64,000 nucleotides of DNA from Mesosutterella multiformis (GTDB lineage Bacteria > Pseudomonadota > Gammaproteobacteria > Burkholderiales > Burkholderiaceae_F): NCBI RefSeq assembly GCF_003402575.1, contig NZ_BGZJ01000001.1:682001-746000 (forward strand). The letters run 5' to 3'. The notes under the pieces were generated by a model, which saw nothing but the letters and a program-made list of their open reading frames with translations, did no database searches and had not been told where the DNA came from. The position numbers and the translations under genes were made by a program. Shown here piece after piece: positions 30,479 to 39,030 of this stretch (position 1 is its first letter; each line of letters starts with the position of its first letter).

Positions 30479-31073
30479 TCGTGAAGCCGCGGGTGACTTC
30501 CGCGATTTCCGCGACGCACGCCACGAGGTCGTCGAGAGACTCTTCCGGCGTGCTGAGCGGAGAGTCGGTGTCGAGCCCCTGAATGGTTTCCGCGAGGTCA
30601 CCCTGAAGTTCCGCGGGAAGGTGGCGCAGGACGCCGAGCACCGCGCCGCCGACCGCCTTGTTCTGGACAGCGCCGAGAGCCGGAAAGAGTTCCATCGAGC
30701 GAAGGAACCCGACCGCGAAAGGCGCCAGGCTGTCGCCCGCATCCGGCTCATCGTCGTCGATCAGGATGATCGGGTCGATCGGATTCCGGGTGGAGAGGCG
30801 ATGGTCAATCTCCTTATAGCGGGTAAAGAGAAGCGATTCGAGCCGGTAGAGAGTGTCCTCGTCGACATTCTGAGGCTCCTTTCCTGCCGCGCTGACGATC
30901 CAGGGCATCCAGCGCTCGGGTAAGATCTCTTCCGGGCTCAGAAGCAGTCCTGTGAGGTAGCCGTCCGCTTCATCGGATGACATGGCCCCGCAGTCCTCAG
31001 GCAGGCCTGCGAGCAGGTCCTCCAGCTCGACGAACTCATCATCGCTCAGGGCAGGTACGGTATTTTTTTTCAT
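30468..31073 (-). CDS. UPF0149 (YecA/YgfB) family protein
   Basis: 201 residues, acidic. The family pattern is visible as DEADGYLTGLLLSPEEILPERW and the mid-protein aspartate-rich DPIILIDDDEPDAG followed by FAVGFLRSMELFP. The C-terminal SEC-C zinc motif of E. coli YecA is absent. Function is unknown. The gene is a single unit, divergent from DUF1840. Confidence 0.85.
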   Translation of the reverse strand: MKKNTVPALSDDEFVELEDLLAGLPEDCGAMSSDEADGYLTGLLLSPEEILPERWMPWIVSAAGKEPQNVDEDTLYRLESLLFTRYKEIDHRLSTRNPIDPIILIDDDEPDAGDSLAPFAVGFLRSMELFPALGAVQNKAVGGAVLGVLRHLPAELQGDLAETIQGLDTDSPLSTPEESLDDLVACVAEIAEVTRGFTIKE

Positions 31074-31131
31074 AAGATCGATGCGCTCCGGCAGTTTTGG
31101 ATGTCTTGTATTTTGAATTAGAGGTTAGTGT

Positions 31132-31539
31132 ATGGCATTAGTTCGGTTTCATTCCAAGGCGGGTGGAGATTTCTTTTTCATGCCAGACACCCAGAAGCAG
31201 GTCTTCAAGGTGCTGGGCCGTCCCTGCACGGCAAGCGGTGCCATCTCTCCTGAGGAAGCGAAGGAGTGGATTGCCATTCTGGAGAGCGCCATCAGCCGCG
31301 AGAAGGCTGACGACAAGAAGCGTGAGGAGGATCGGAAAGCCCGCGCGAAGCGTGTAGCGGAATCCTTCCGCACGCAGGCTGTGCATCCCGCGTCGCTTTT
31401 TGATGAAGAGGAGAAACTCGAGGAGGAGGACCGTGTGCAGCGCTCCCATATCCCGCTTGGGGCGCGTGCCTATCCTCTGCTTCAGCTTCTGAAAGCCGCG
31501 GTAGAGGAAAATGAAATGGTGATGTGGGGCGTGCCTTAG
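31132..31539 (+). CDS. DUF1840 domain protein
   Basis: 135 residues. The N-terminal strand-turn MALVRFHSKAGGDFFFMP, the central long charged helix and the C-terminal IPLGARAYPLLQLLKAAVEENEMVMWG match this small betaproteobacterial family. No function is known. A GAGG site precedes the ATG. The stop overlaps the convergent response-regulator stop by four bases. Confidence 0.85.
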   Translation: MALVRFHSKAGGDFFFMPDTQKQVFKVLGRPCTASGAISPEEAKEWIAILESAISREKADDKKREEDRKARAKRVAESFRTQAVHPASLFDEEEKLEEEDRVQRSHIPLGARAYPLLQLLKAAVEENEMVMWGVP

Positions 31540-32192
31540 GCCGTCTTTTCCTTCGCGGGGAGAGTGATCTCCAGCTGCTTCAGCTTGCGGTAGAGGTGTG
31601 TCCTCTCGAGCCCCGTCCGGGCAGCCACCTTCGACATGGAGTAACTCTCTTCCTCCAGTACGCTTTGCAGATAGAGCTTTTCAAAGGAGTCACGCGCGTC
31701 CCGGAGCTCCAGCGTAAAGGGAATCGTGGCGAGCTCGTTTCCGTTGTGGCCGTAGATCACGGCCTTGGCCTCTGACGGCTCAGACTGCGTCTCAGCATCC
31801 TGCTGCCGGGATTCCGTGTCAGCCGGCGTCTCCTGCGCGAGAGCGTTCGATACCGAGGACAGCAGGCGCTGCATGGAAATCGGTTTCTCGAGGAAATCGA
31901 AAGCGCCGAACTTCGTCGCTTCCACGGCTGTATCAATCGTTGCGTGTCCGGACATCATGATGACCGGGCAGTGGATCAGATGCTGGGAGGAAAGTTCGCG
32001 CAGCAGCGTGACGCCATCCGTATCCGGCATCCAGATGTCGAGCAGAATCAGGTCAAGCGGATTCTCTTCAATCAGCTTTCTTGCCTGACCGGCATCCTCC
32101 GCGGTAAGCACATCGTGCCCCTCATCCTCCAGGATCTCCGAGAGCAGTTCCCGAATGCCGACCTCGTCGTCCACTACCAGAAGTTTTGCCAT
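31536..32192 (-). CDS. NtrX-like response regulator without a central AAA+ domain
   Basis: 218 residues. The receiver domain (1-120) has the acidic pocket DD at 8-9, the phosphoacceptor Asp52 in LILLDIWMPD and the late FLEKPIS lysine. A linker of about 50 residues leads straight to a Fis-type helix-turn-helix (SYSMSKVAARTGLERTHLYRKL, 180-205). The sigma-54 AAA+ ATPase of NtrX is missing, so it should act as a DNA-binding regulator without sigma-54 activation. It follows ntrY by 23 bases, so the two are very likely a cognate pair. Confidence 0.9.
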   Translation of the reverse strand: MAKLLVVDDEVGIRELLSEILEDEGHDVLTAEDAGQARKLIEENPLDLILLDIWMPDTDGVTLLRELSSQHLIHCPVIMMSGHATIDTAVEATKFGAFDFLEKPISMQRLLSSVSNALAQETPADTESRQQDAETQSEPSEAKAVIYGHNGNELATIPFTLELRDARDSFEKLYLQSVLEEESYSMSKVAARTGLERTHLYRKLKQLEITLPAKEKTA

Positions 32193-32215
32193 CTGTTGCT
32201 CCTTAAAGCCGTGCG

Positions 32216-34507
32216 TCAGCTGTCCTGACTGACCCTGAATGCGATAGTGACCAGTGCACCGCAGACACGGCCTTCCTGATCGGTTCGATTGGCGATTTTG
32301 ATATCCGCCTTGTGTTCATCCACGATTTTCTTCACCATCGGCAGTCCGAGACCTGTACCGGTCGCCTTCGTTGTGATGTACGGCTCGAAGGACTTGTGAA
32401 GAATGGTGGGCGAGAACCCGGTCCCGTTGTCGGCCACCCGCAGAAGAACGCCGGTTATCCTGCCGCCGTCCTTCATAGCTTCAGTCGAGATCACCACTTT
32501 GCCATCTGTCCGGCCGGACATGGCATCAAGCGAATTGCTGACCAGATTGTGCAGAACCTGCCGCAGCTGGGCCTCATCCGCGTAGATCCGGGGAATCGAT
32601 GGATCGACCCGGACAGTGACCGGTTTCCCGGCCTGACGGTAGAGATCACCGACATCATCCAGCAGCGCATTAAGGTCTGTCGGCAGCAGCACGGCGGGCG
32701 GCAGCTTCGCGTAGTTGCGGAAGTCGTCCACCATCTGCTTCATGGCGGATACCTGCGTCACGATGGTCGAAATGCTCTTCGACAGCAGCTTGGAATCAGC
32801 CTCATTCAGTTTACCGGAGAGCTTCATTTCGAGCCGCTCGGCCGCAAGCTGAATCGGCGTGAGCGGGTTCTTGATTTCATGAGCGAGGCGCCGCGCAACT
32901 TCGCCCCAGGCCATGGCGCGCTGGCCCGAGATCACCTGAGTCATATCGTCGATCACGAGCACCAGTCCGTCAAGCGGCACGGGCTGCGAGAGATGCAGGT
33001 GAGAGGCCCGGACAAAAAGCGTAATGGGGGTCTGGGATCCGATCCGCGCGAGTTCAATTTCACGGTGAAAATCCTTGGTCTCCTCAGACGGGTGCGAGGG
33101 CTCGGTGAGGAGGTTCGCGATCACTGAGCAGATCTGCGGCGCCACGGTCTTGAGCGAGGCATCTTTTGCCGCGATGTCAGATCCCAGAATACGGGCGGCA
33201 CCCTCATTCGCGGTGACGATATTCATGTCGCGGTCAATCACGACAACGCCTGAGGAAAGGTTCGAGAGAACGCTTTCCAGATACTGGCTCGTCTGCTCCA
33301 GCTGTTCGGTTCTCGTCTGAACTTTCTTCTGAGCCTCAGCGAGCTGTCCGATCATGTCATTAAAGGACTGCGTGAGCATGTTGATCTCATCGCTGCCTGA
33401 AAATTCATGAATCGGACTCAGATTGCCTCCGGCAACGCGTCTTGTGCCGCGGGCGAGCTGCCGCAGCGGATCCACCATCATCTGGGCGTAGGCGATTGCG
33501 GCAATGAAGGCCCCGAGGACCGCCATCAGCATGCTGACAGTGAGTGATGCCTTGAAGAGCGAGCGAAGGCTGTCGCGGCTCAGCACGAGTTCCTGATAGT
33601 CACGGTAGCCATTCGTGACAGAGGAGATATTTTTCTCAAGTTCCGCGGGGAGCGGCTCCTGCGCGACCAGGTAGTAGGAGTTCGGCTTCAGCTGCGTGAG
33701 CCCCGGTTTCTGAGTGTGGCGTTTCGGCGCATCGGGATCCTCGGGTTCCCAGCTGAGGCCCAGTGCGGAGTCCTGGATCGCGATAGGCGCAATCGCGAGG
33801 ATATGGATTGTCGGGTCAGAAACGGAAGCGTCCTCGGACTGCTCTTCAAGCAGCGATGAGTAAGAGCCGCGAAGCCGGGCGACCGACAGATATTCCGCAG
33901 CCGGCATCTGGATTTTCAGCGTCGGACCGGTAAACGCGGTCGTCAGAATTTCCCCCTTGCCGTTCGCAATCATGACGTTCGTGAGGCCGTAGCGTTCGCG
34001 GAGCCGGGGGAGATCGATTTTCCACTCGAACTGCGGCTGGTCAGCAAGCGCGTAGCCAAGGATCCTGACGCGTTCCGCGGTCTGCTTTCTGAGATTCGCG
34101 AGTGCCGTGCGTGACAGATTGACGCCCGAGTCGAGCGCGTGTTCCACCCGGACATTGAACCAGGAGTCGATGGAGCGGCCGATGAAGCGCGAGGACACCG
34201 CATAGAGCAGCAGACAGGGGAGAACCGCGATCAGCGTGATCTGGATCGTCAGCCGGAGCGTCATCTGAGAGCCGAACTGATGACGGCGCCACTGCAGGAA
34301 GAGCCGGATGCAAAGCCACGCGGTCAGGATGACGAGCACAGAGGCCGCCACGAGGTTCAGCACCATGAGCACGAGGAAGTACCGGTCCAGAAGACTCGAA
34401 TTGGTACTCGCGATCACGAGCAGCGCCACCAGCGCTATGACAGTGAGCGGGACGGCAAAGAAGATCTGGCGGTAGGCCTTGGAAACTCTGGAAGTATCCG
34501 TCTTCAT
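32216..34507 (-). CDS. ntrY: NtrY-like sensor histidine kinase
   Basis: 763 residues. Three N-terminal membrane helices (to about 100) and a periplasmic sensor region (about 110-310) precede a further helix near 335. A HAMP segment (GSDEINMLTQSFNDMIGQL), a PAS domain (VLSNLSSGVVVIDRDMNIV) and the kinase core follow. His543 lies in ARRLAHEIKNPLTP, the N box in NLVSNSLDAM, and G boxes in DNGTGFS and ATGTGLGLPMV. It overlaps DUF4390 by four bases and feeds the response regulator downstream. The signal is unknown. Confidence 0.93.
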   Translation of the reverse strand: MKTDTSRVSKAYRQIFFAVPLTVIALVALLVIASTNSSLLDRYFLVLMVLNLVAASVLVILTAWLCIRLFLQWRRHQFGSQMTLRLTIQITLIAVLPCLLLYAVSSRFIGRSIDSWFNVRVEHALDSGVNLSRTALANLRKQTAERVRILGYALADQPQFEWKIDLPRLRERYGLTNVMIANGKGEILTTAFTGPTLKIQMPAAEYLSVARLRGSYSSLLEEQSEDASVSDPTIHILAIAPIAIQDSALGLSWEPEDPDAPKRHTQKPGLTQLKPNSYYLVAQEPLPAELEKNISSVTNGYRDYQELVLSRDSLRSLFKASLTVSMLMAVLGAFIAAIAYAQMMVDPLRQLARGTRRVAGGNLSPIHEFSGSDEINMLTQSFNDMIGQLAEAQKKVQTRTEQLEQTSQYLESVLSNLSSGVVVIDRDMNIVTANEGAARILGSDIAAKDASLKTVAPQICSVIANLLTEPSHPSEETKDFHREIELARIGSQTPITLFVRASHLHLSQPVPLDGLVLVIDDMTQVISGQRAMAWGEVARRLAHEIKNPLTPIQLAAERLEMKLSGKLNEADSKLLSKSISTIVTQVSAMKQMVDDFRNYAKLPPAVLLPTDLNALLDDVGDLYRQAGKPVTVRVDPSIPRIYADEAQLRQVLHNLVSNSLDAMSGRTDGKVVISTEAMKDGGRITGVLLRVADNGTGFSPTILHKSFEPYITTKATGTGLGLPMVKKIVDEHKADIKIANRTDQEGRVCGALVTIAFRVSQDS

Positions 34508-35103
34508 GGCGACACCACTGACGGCGAAATCGGAATGCTTACCCAGTCAGAGGTGAGATCCCAGTCGGCGGCGCCGAGCTGGAGCGGACGCGGCAGCCGG
34601 CCCCGGTCAAGCCGGAACCTGAGACGGGCTGAATAGTCCTGGAAGCTTCCGGAAATCGTTCTCGGCCCAGCGACATTCCAGTGCCGGATGGCGGCGAGTG
34701 TACTCAGAGCATCCTGAAGCGAAGAGAAGGAGAGCGAGAGACCGTTTCCTCCCAGGTGATACTTGCGGGTGAGAAGGCTGTAGGTGAGCCGCTTCGTCGT
34801 GGAGGCGGAGGCCACTTCCTTATCCGTCCAGTACCAGCGCTTTTTCGTGAGCTCGAATTCGGTGACGAAGTAGAGCGCCACGCCGCGCTTCAGGGACTCT
34901 TCGGCCTGAGTCGGCAAATGCAGGGCAAAGTTGGCATTGAGGTAGAGCCCGGGAGTTTCTCCCGGGGCCTCCTTCGTGAGATTTCCTGAAGTGTAGAAAA
35001 TACCTGCTTCAACCGCGCGGGACGCGGTCGGCCACGCGGCTGCGGTTAGCGCGGCCGCGAGGATGAAAAGGAATCTCTGCAGAACCGATGCGATGTTTGC
35101 CAT
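34504..35103 (-). CDS. DUF4390 domain protein, exported
   Basis: 199 residues with an N-terminal signal peptide (FLFILAAALTAAAWPTASRA). The body matches DUF4390: RWYWTDKEVASASTTKRLTYSLLTRKYHL, LQDALSTLAAIRHWNVAG and a C-terminal PRPLQLGAADWDLTSDWVSI. It is conserved between rsmB and ntrY in Burkholderiales and may modulate the kinase, which is inference from position. The gene lies 10 bases after rsmB and overlaps ntrY. Confidence 0.85.
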   Translation of the reverse strand: MANIASVLQRFLFILAAALTAAAWPTASRAVEAGIFYTSGNLTKEAPGETPGLYLNANFALHLPTQAEESLKRGVALYFVTEFELTKKRWYWTDKEVASASTTKRLTYSLLTRKYHLGGNGLSLSFSSLQDALSTLAAIRHWNVAGPRTISGSFQDYSARLRFRLDRGRLPRPLQLGAADWDLTSDWVSIPISPSVVSP

Positions 35104-35113
35104 TGGGGCCTGC

Positions 35114-36415
35114 TTAGTTGTTGCGGTACTTGATCAGCGCGATGAAATAACCGTCGTGCACCAGCGGTTCTTCGGTCCAATCGCCCGACAGATCCTCGTG
35201 CGGCATGAGGAGGCGGGGCGGCACGGGGCAGTAGGCCTCGGGGTGGCGGCGCAGGAAGCTTTCGATCTGCAGCTTGCCTTCTTCCGGGAAGACAGAGCAG
35301 ACGCAGTAGAGCAGGCGTCCATCCTTCTTCACCAGGGGCCAGAGCGTTTCGAGCAGCTGCTTCTGCGTGCGCGACATCCGGGAGACATCGTGCTCGACAT
35401 GCTGCCAGGGGATGTCGGGGTGACGCCGCGCGACACCGCTCGCCGTGCAGGGGGCGTCGAGCAGAATCGCGTCAAACTTCCGGCGGTCCCACCAGGAGTG
35501 GATATCCGCGGCGTCGGCGTTCCGGACCGTCGCTTCAAGTCCGAGGCGCTTCAGGTTCTCGTGGATCGCTTCAGTGCGGGACGGGCTGATTTCCACTGCC
35601 GTGAGTTCGATATCAGCGAGTTCCAGCATGTGGGTCGACTTGCCGCCAGGCGCCGCGCAGGCGTCGAGCACAATCTCCCCGTCCTTCGGGTCGAGCGTCT
35701 GAACCGCCAGCTGGCTGCCGGCATCCTGCACCGAGACCACGCCTTCGGCGAAACCCGGGATCTCGCGGACCGGGAGCGCTTCCTTCAGCGTGACGGCGTA
35801 CATGCCGGAGCGATAGGCTTCGATTCCGGCCTTCTTCAGTTCGGCGATATAGGCGTCCGCGTTCGTCTTTCGGGCATTCACGCAGAGCGTCAGGGGAGCC
35901 TTTGACTGCTGCAGCTCAAGCACATCCTTCGCGGCTTTCCCCATCGACTTCTTGTAGCGGCTGTACCACCAGTCCGGAATATTGAACCGGACGGATTCCT
36001 GCTCACCGAGCCACTCCATCAGGGAGTCGCGCTCACGGCCGAAGCGGCGGAGAATCGCGTTGATGAAGCCTGCGCTCGGGCGGGTCGAGGGATTCTCGCG
36101 GGCGGCTTTGACCGCCTGATCCACCGTGACGAAGTCCTTATCCGGATGCTCGATCATGCGGGCAATCGCGGTTTCGAGCAGCGCCGTGACGGGCTGCGCG
36201 GGAGGACGGTTCGCGAAGTGTTCGATTACCTTCCAGGAGGCCGCCAGATGACGGACCGTATCGTAGGAGACCGCCTGAATGGCAGCCCGCAGCACGGGAT
36301 CTTCCACATTCTTCAGATCCCGCTCAAGCGCGTGGTCAAGGCTGTGCCCCTCCATCATCGCCTGCTGGATATCGAGCGAATGCAGGAAAACTGTTGCTAA
36401 GTTTGCAGAACTCAT
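35114..36415 (-). CDS. rsmB: 16S rRNA m5C967 methyltransferase
   Basis: 433 residues. The N-terminal NusB-like RNA-binding domain (1-140) is followed by the SAM-dependent RNA m5C methyltransferase domain with VLDACAAPGGKSTHMLEL (SAM motif I), ILLDAPCTASGVARRHPDI (motif IV, catalytic-release cysteine) and LLYCVCSVFPEEG (motif VI, catalytic cysteine). The ATG overlaps the fmt stop by four bases. Confidence 0.95.
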   Translation of the reverse strand: MSSANLATVFLHSLDIQQAMMEGHSLDHALERDLKNVEDPVLRAAIQAVSYDTVRHLAASWKVIEHFANRPPAQPVTALLETAIARMIEHPDKDFVTVDQAVKAARENPSTRPSAGFINAILRRFGRERDSLMEWLGEQESVRFNIPDWWYSRYKKSMGKAAKDVLELQQSKAPLTLCVNARKTNADAYIAELKKAGIEAYRSGMYAVTLKEALPVREIPGFAEGVVSVQDAGSQLAVQTLDPKDGEIVLDACAAPGGKSTHMLELADIELTAVEISPSRTEAIHENLKRLGLEATVRNADAADIHSWWDRRKFDAILLDAPCTASGVARRHPDIPWQHVEHDVSRMSRTQKQLLETLWPLVKKDGRLLYCVCSVFPEEGKLQIESFLRRHPEAYCPVPPRLLMPHEDLSGDWTEEPLVHDGYFIALIKYRNN

Positions 36416-37377
36416 TTAAACGTCTCCCCCACTTTCAAAGGAAAACTCTGCAGGAACTGTCGCCAGTTCATGCGGCCCTTGCCCGGCTTCTGCAGCATCG
36501 TGGCGCGGATCGCGCCGATGCCGGCGGCAACAACGATGCCGTCGTCAATCGACACGATGGACCCCGGAGCGGCGTCATCCGTCTCAAGCTTCACGGATTC
36601 GGCCTCCCAGAATTTGATCGTCGTGTCGTGAATGACTGAGGTGGACGTCGGGAAGGGATTGAACGCCCGGATGCGGCGGCAGATGAGTCCAGAACTAGAT
36701 TCCCAGTCAATGTGGGCCTCGGACTTCATCACTTTTTCGGCGTAATTGGCGCCATCCTCCGGCTGAGGCGTGAAGGTGAGCGCGTCGGGCGTCTTCAGGT
36801 CTTTCAGCAGCAGTTCGGTGCCGAGAGAAGCGAGCCGCTCGGTGAGCGTCGTGGTGGTGTCGGTGTCCTCGATGTCAGTGTAGACCGTGTCAATCATCGG
36901 TCCCGTATCGAGCCCGGCCTCCATTTTCATCAGCGTGACGCCGGTCTGAGGATCGCCCGCCTCAATAGCGCGGGTCACCGGAGCCGCGCCTCTCCAGCGG
37001 GGGAGAAGGCTCGCGTGCAGGTTGACCGCCTTGATGGCGTGATCCGGACCGATGCCCGCCGGCATATCGAGAACCGACTGCGGAAGGATAAGCCCGTAGG
37101 CCGCGACGACCAGCAGGTCAGCCTTCTGGGCCGCAATCAGATCCTGTGCCTTCTGTGCCTCTTCGCCGCCTTTTTTCAGGCTGAGCGTAACGGGAGTGGC
37201 AACAGGAATATCATGAGCTAAAGCAAGGGCTTTGACGGCGCTCGGCGTGAGCTTCATGCCGCGCCCCGACGCACGGTCCGGCTGTGTGAGAACCAGACAG
37301 ACGTCGTGTTCAGATTCAATCAGTCCCTTAAGGGCTGTTGCGGCAAATTCAGGTGTTCCAGCAAAAATAATTTTCAT
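36412..37377 (-). CDS. fmt: Methionyl-tRNA formyltransferase
   Basis: 321 residues. It formylates initiator Met-tRNA. The N-terminal domain shows IIFAGTPEFAATALKGLI and LVVAAYGLILPQSVL, then the catalytic-loop NLHASLLPRWRGAAPVTRAI and MKMEAGLDTGPMI. The C-terminal OB-like domain begins near 205. It is the first gene of the reverse-strand fmt-rsmB-DUF4390-ntrY-regulator operon. An alpha/beta hydrolase gene on the other strand separates it from def. Confidence 0.97.
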   Translation of the reverse strand: MKIIFAGTPEFAATALKGLIESEHDVCLVLTQPDRASGRGMKLTPSAVKALALAHDIPVATPVTLSLKKGGEEAQKAQDLIAAQKADLLVVAAYGLILPQSVLDMPAGIGPDHAIKAVNLHASLLPRWRGAAPVTRAIEAGDPQTGVTLMKMEAGLDTGPMIDTVYTDIEDTDTTTTLTERLASLGTELLLKDLKTPDALTFTPQPEDGANYAEKVMKSEAHIDWESSSGLICRRIRAFNPFPTSTSVIHDTTIKFWEAESVKLETDDAAPGSIVSIDDGIVVAAGIGAIRATMLQKPGKGRMNWRQFLQSFPLKVGETFK

Positions 37378-37435
37378 GTCAGACCAGGATGCTTACCTGC
37401 TCATGGAATGGTTAACTTAGGTTCTATTGTAGAAA

Positions 37436-38344
37436 ATGCCGGCAATAACGACCAATGGCGTCACTCTCTACTATGAAGCGTACGGGAAACTCTCGGACGG
37501 GGGGACGGTTTTTCTGATCCCCGGGCTAGGGATGCAGCACTGGATGTGGCCCGATACGCTGATTGAGACTCTGGTGAAAGGAGGTGCGGGCGTCGTGGTG
37601 ATGGATAACCGCGACTGCGGGCGGTCATCCCGCTGTTCGGGCCGTGTCTCCATGGGACGGGTGTTCGGTTCCATCGGAAGGACGCTCACGCGCCGGCCGG
37701 TTTCAGGTGTCTACGGGCTGGAAGAGATGGCGTCTGACGTGGTGGGACTCGCTTCAGGGCTTGGTATCCGGACCTTCCACGCGGCCGGTATATCCATGGG
37801 CGGCATGATTGCCCAGGTGCTTGCGGTCCGGTATCCGGAATCGGTGCTGAGCCTTACATCGATGTCCTCCGCGACCGGCAATCCCCGGACAGGGCTCGGC
37901 AAGTTTTCCGCGATCTGGGCCACGATCAGACCGCAGTCGCGGCTGGCGAGTGAGTCGGAAGGCGTGAAGCGGCTGGATCGCTTCATCCGGGCGATGGGAT
38001 CCGTGAGTTACGAGAGAACTGATGCCGAGAAGCGGCGGCTTGTTCGGCTTATGGCCCGGAACCCTGGGGACCCGGATGGATTCAGACGGCAGCTTCTCGC
38101 GCTGCTACAGAGCGGCGACAGGCGCACTCAGGTCTCGGGAATCCGCGTGCCGACGCTTGTCCTTCACGGTCTCTCCGATAAGCTCCTTCCGCCCCGCGCG
38201 GGCAAAGAAACGGCGGACCTCATTTCCGGGGCCCGCCTTGAGATGATTCCGCGGCTCGGGCACGATCTGCCCCCCGCGCTTGGCGCGAAATACGGACATC
38301 TGATGCTCGAGAATTTTTCCCGGGCCTCGTCCGTGAAACACTGA
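37436..38344 (+). CDS. Alpha/beta hydrolase
   Basis: 302 residues. It shows the alpha/beta-hydrolase layout: FLIPGLGMQHWMW (oxyanion region), VVMDNRDCGRSS, nucleophile elbow GISMGG with Ser120, acid Asp in LHGLSDKLLPP and His in PRLGHDLPP. The substrate cannot be inferred. There is no signal peptide, so it is cytoplasmic. It is a single-gene unit on the opposite strand, wedged between def and fmt, and its stop abuts the def stop with no terminator. Confidence 0.85.
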   Translation: MPAITTNGVTLYYEAYGKLSDGGTVFLIPGLGMQHWMWPDTLIETLVKGGAGVVVMDNRDCGRSSRCSGRVSMGRVFGSIGRTLTRRPVSGVYGLEEMASDVVGLASGLGIRTFHAAGISMGGMIAQVLAVRYPESVLSLTSMSSATGNPRTGLGKFSAIWATIRPQSRLASESEGVKRLDRFIRAMGSVSYERTDAEKRRLVRLMARNPGDPDGFRRQLLALLQSGDRRTQVSGIRVPTLVLHGLSDKLLPPRAGKETADLISGARLEMIPRLGHDLPPALGAKYGHLMLENFSRASSVKH

Positions 38345-38881
38345 TCAGGACCGCGCGGCGTCCTCTTCAGCCTTCTTCTTCGCGGCGAGCTTCAGCTTAT
38401 GCAGCTTCTTCTGGTCGCGCTCTTTCTTCAGACGGCTCAGATGATCAATAAAGACGATGCCGTCCAGATGATCGATTTCATGCTGCACACAGACCGCGAG
38501 AAGCCCTTCACAGTGACGCTCGAAGAAGTTGCCCTTCAGATCCTGGGCGCGCACGGTCACCTCTGACGGGCGGACCACTTTGTCCCAGATGCCGGGCAGT
38601 GACAGGCATCCTTCTTCATACTCAACTTCTTCTTCAGACTTTGACGTGATAACCGGATTGACGAGCGTCAGCAGCTGGTCCTTCTCTTCGGAAACGTCAA
38701 TCGTGATCAGGCGGATGGGATGTCCCACCTGCGGTGCGGCAAGCCCAACCCCCGGGGCGGCGTACATCGTTTCCGCCATGTCGGCCGCAAGCTGCGCGAG
38801 TTTGTCATCAAACACCGTGACGGGATCGCACTTCACGGCCAGAACAGGGTTCGGATAAATAACAATGGGGAGTTTGGCCAA
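38345..38881 (-). CDS. def: Peptide deformylase
   Basis: 178 residues. This metalloenzyme removes the N-terminal formyl group. The three diagnostic motifs are present: APGVGLAAPQVG, EGCLSLPG (metal Cys) and QHEIDHLDG (metal His pair and catalytic Glu). A lysine-rich tail follows. I place the start at the TTG 38879-38881 (LAKLPIVIYP) because an exact AGGAGG sits six bases upstream. The frame extends 45 residues further upstream to an ATG-type start but without family similarity. It is divergent from dprA. Confidence 0.95.
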   Translation of the reverse strand: MAKLPIVIYPNPVLAVKCDPVTVFDDKLAQLAADMAETMYAAPGVGLAAPQVGHPIRLITIDVSEEKDQLLTLVNPVITSKSEEEVEYEEGCLSLPGIWDKVVRPSEVTVRAQDLKGNFFERHCEGLLAVCVQHEIDHLDGIVFIDHLSRLKKERDQKKLHKLKLAAKKKAEEDAARS

Positions 38882-38887
38882 GACAGG

Positions 38888-38893
38888 CCTCCT
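38888..38893 (-). promoter_or_regulatory. Shine-Dalgarno AGGAGG that decides the TTG start of def
   Basis: A consensus AGGAGG lies six bases upstream of a TTG at the point where peptide-deformylase similarity begins; there is no ATG near it. A strong ribosome site compensates for a weak start codon. Confidence 0.8.
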
Positions 38894-39030
38894 GATAAAT
38901 AATGCTGGATGGTGTGTGCCACACGGCATCGCACCTTTAAGATAAGTGGCAATTGTAACGTAACGGTATTTCATCATAAGCCGCCGCGCGGCTGAGAGAA
39001 ATCCCGTGGGATACATCGCCTGGGAGCGTC

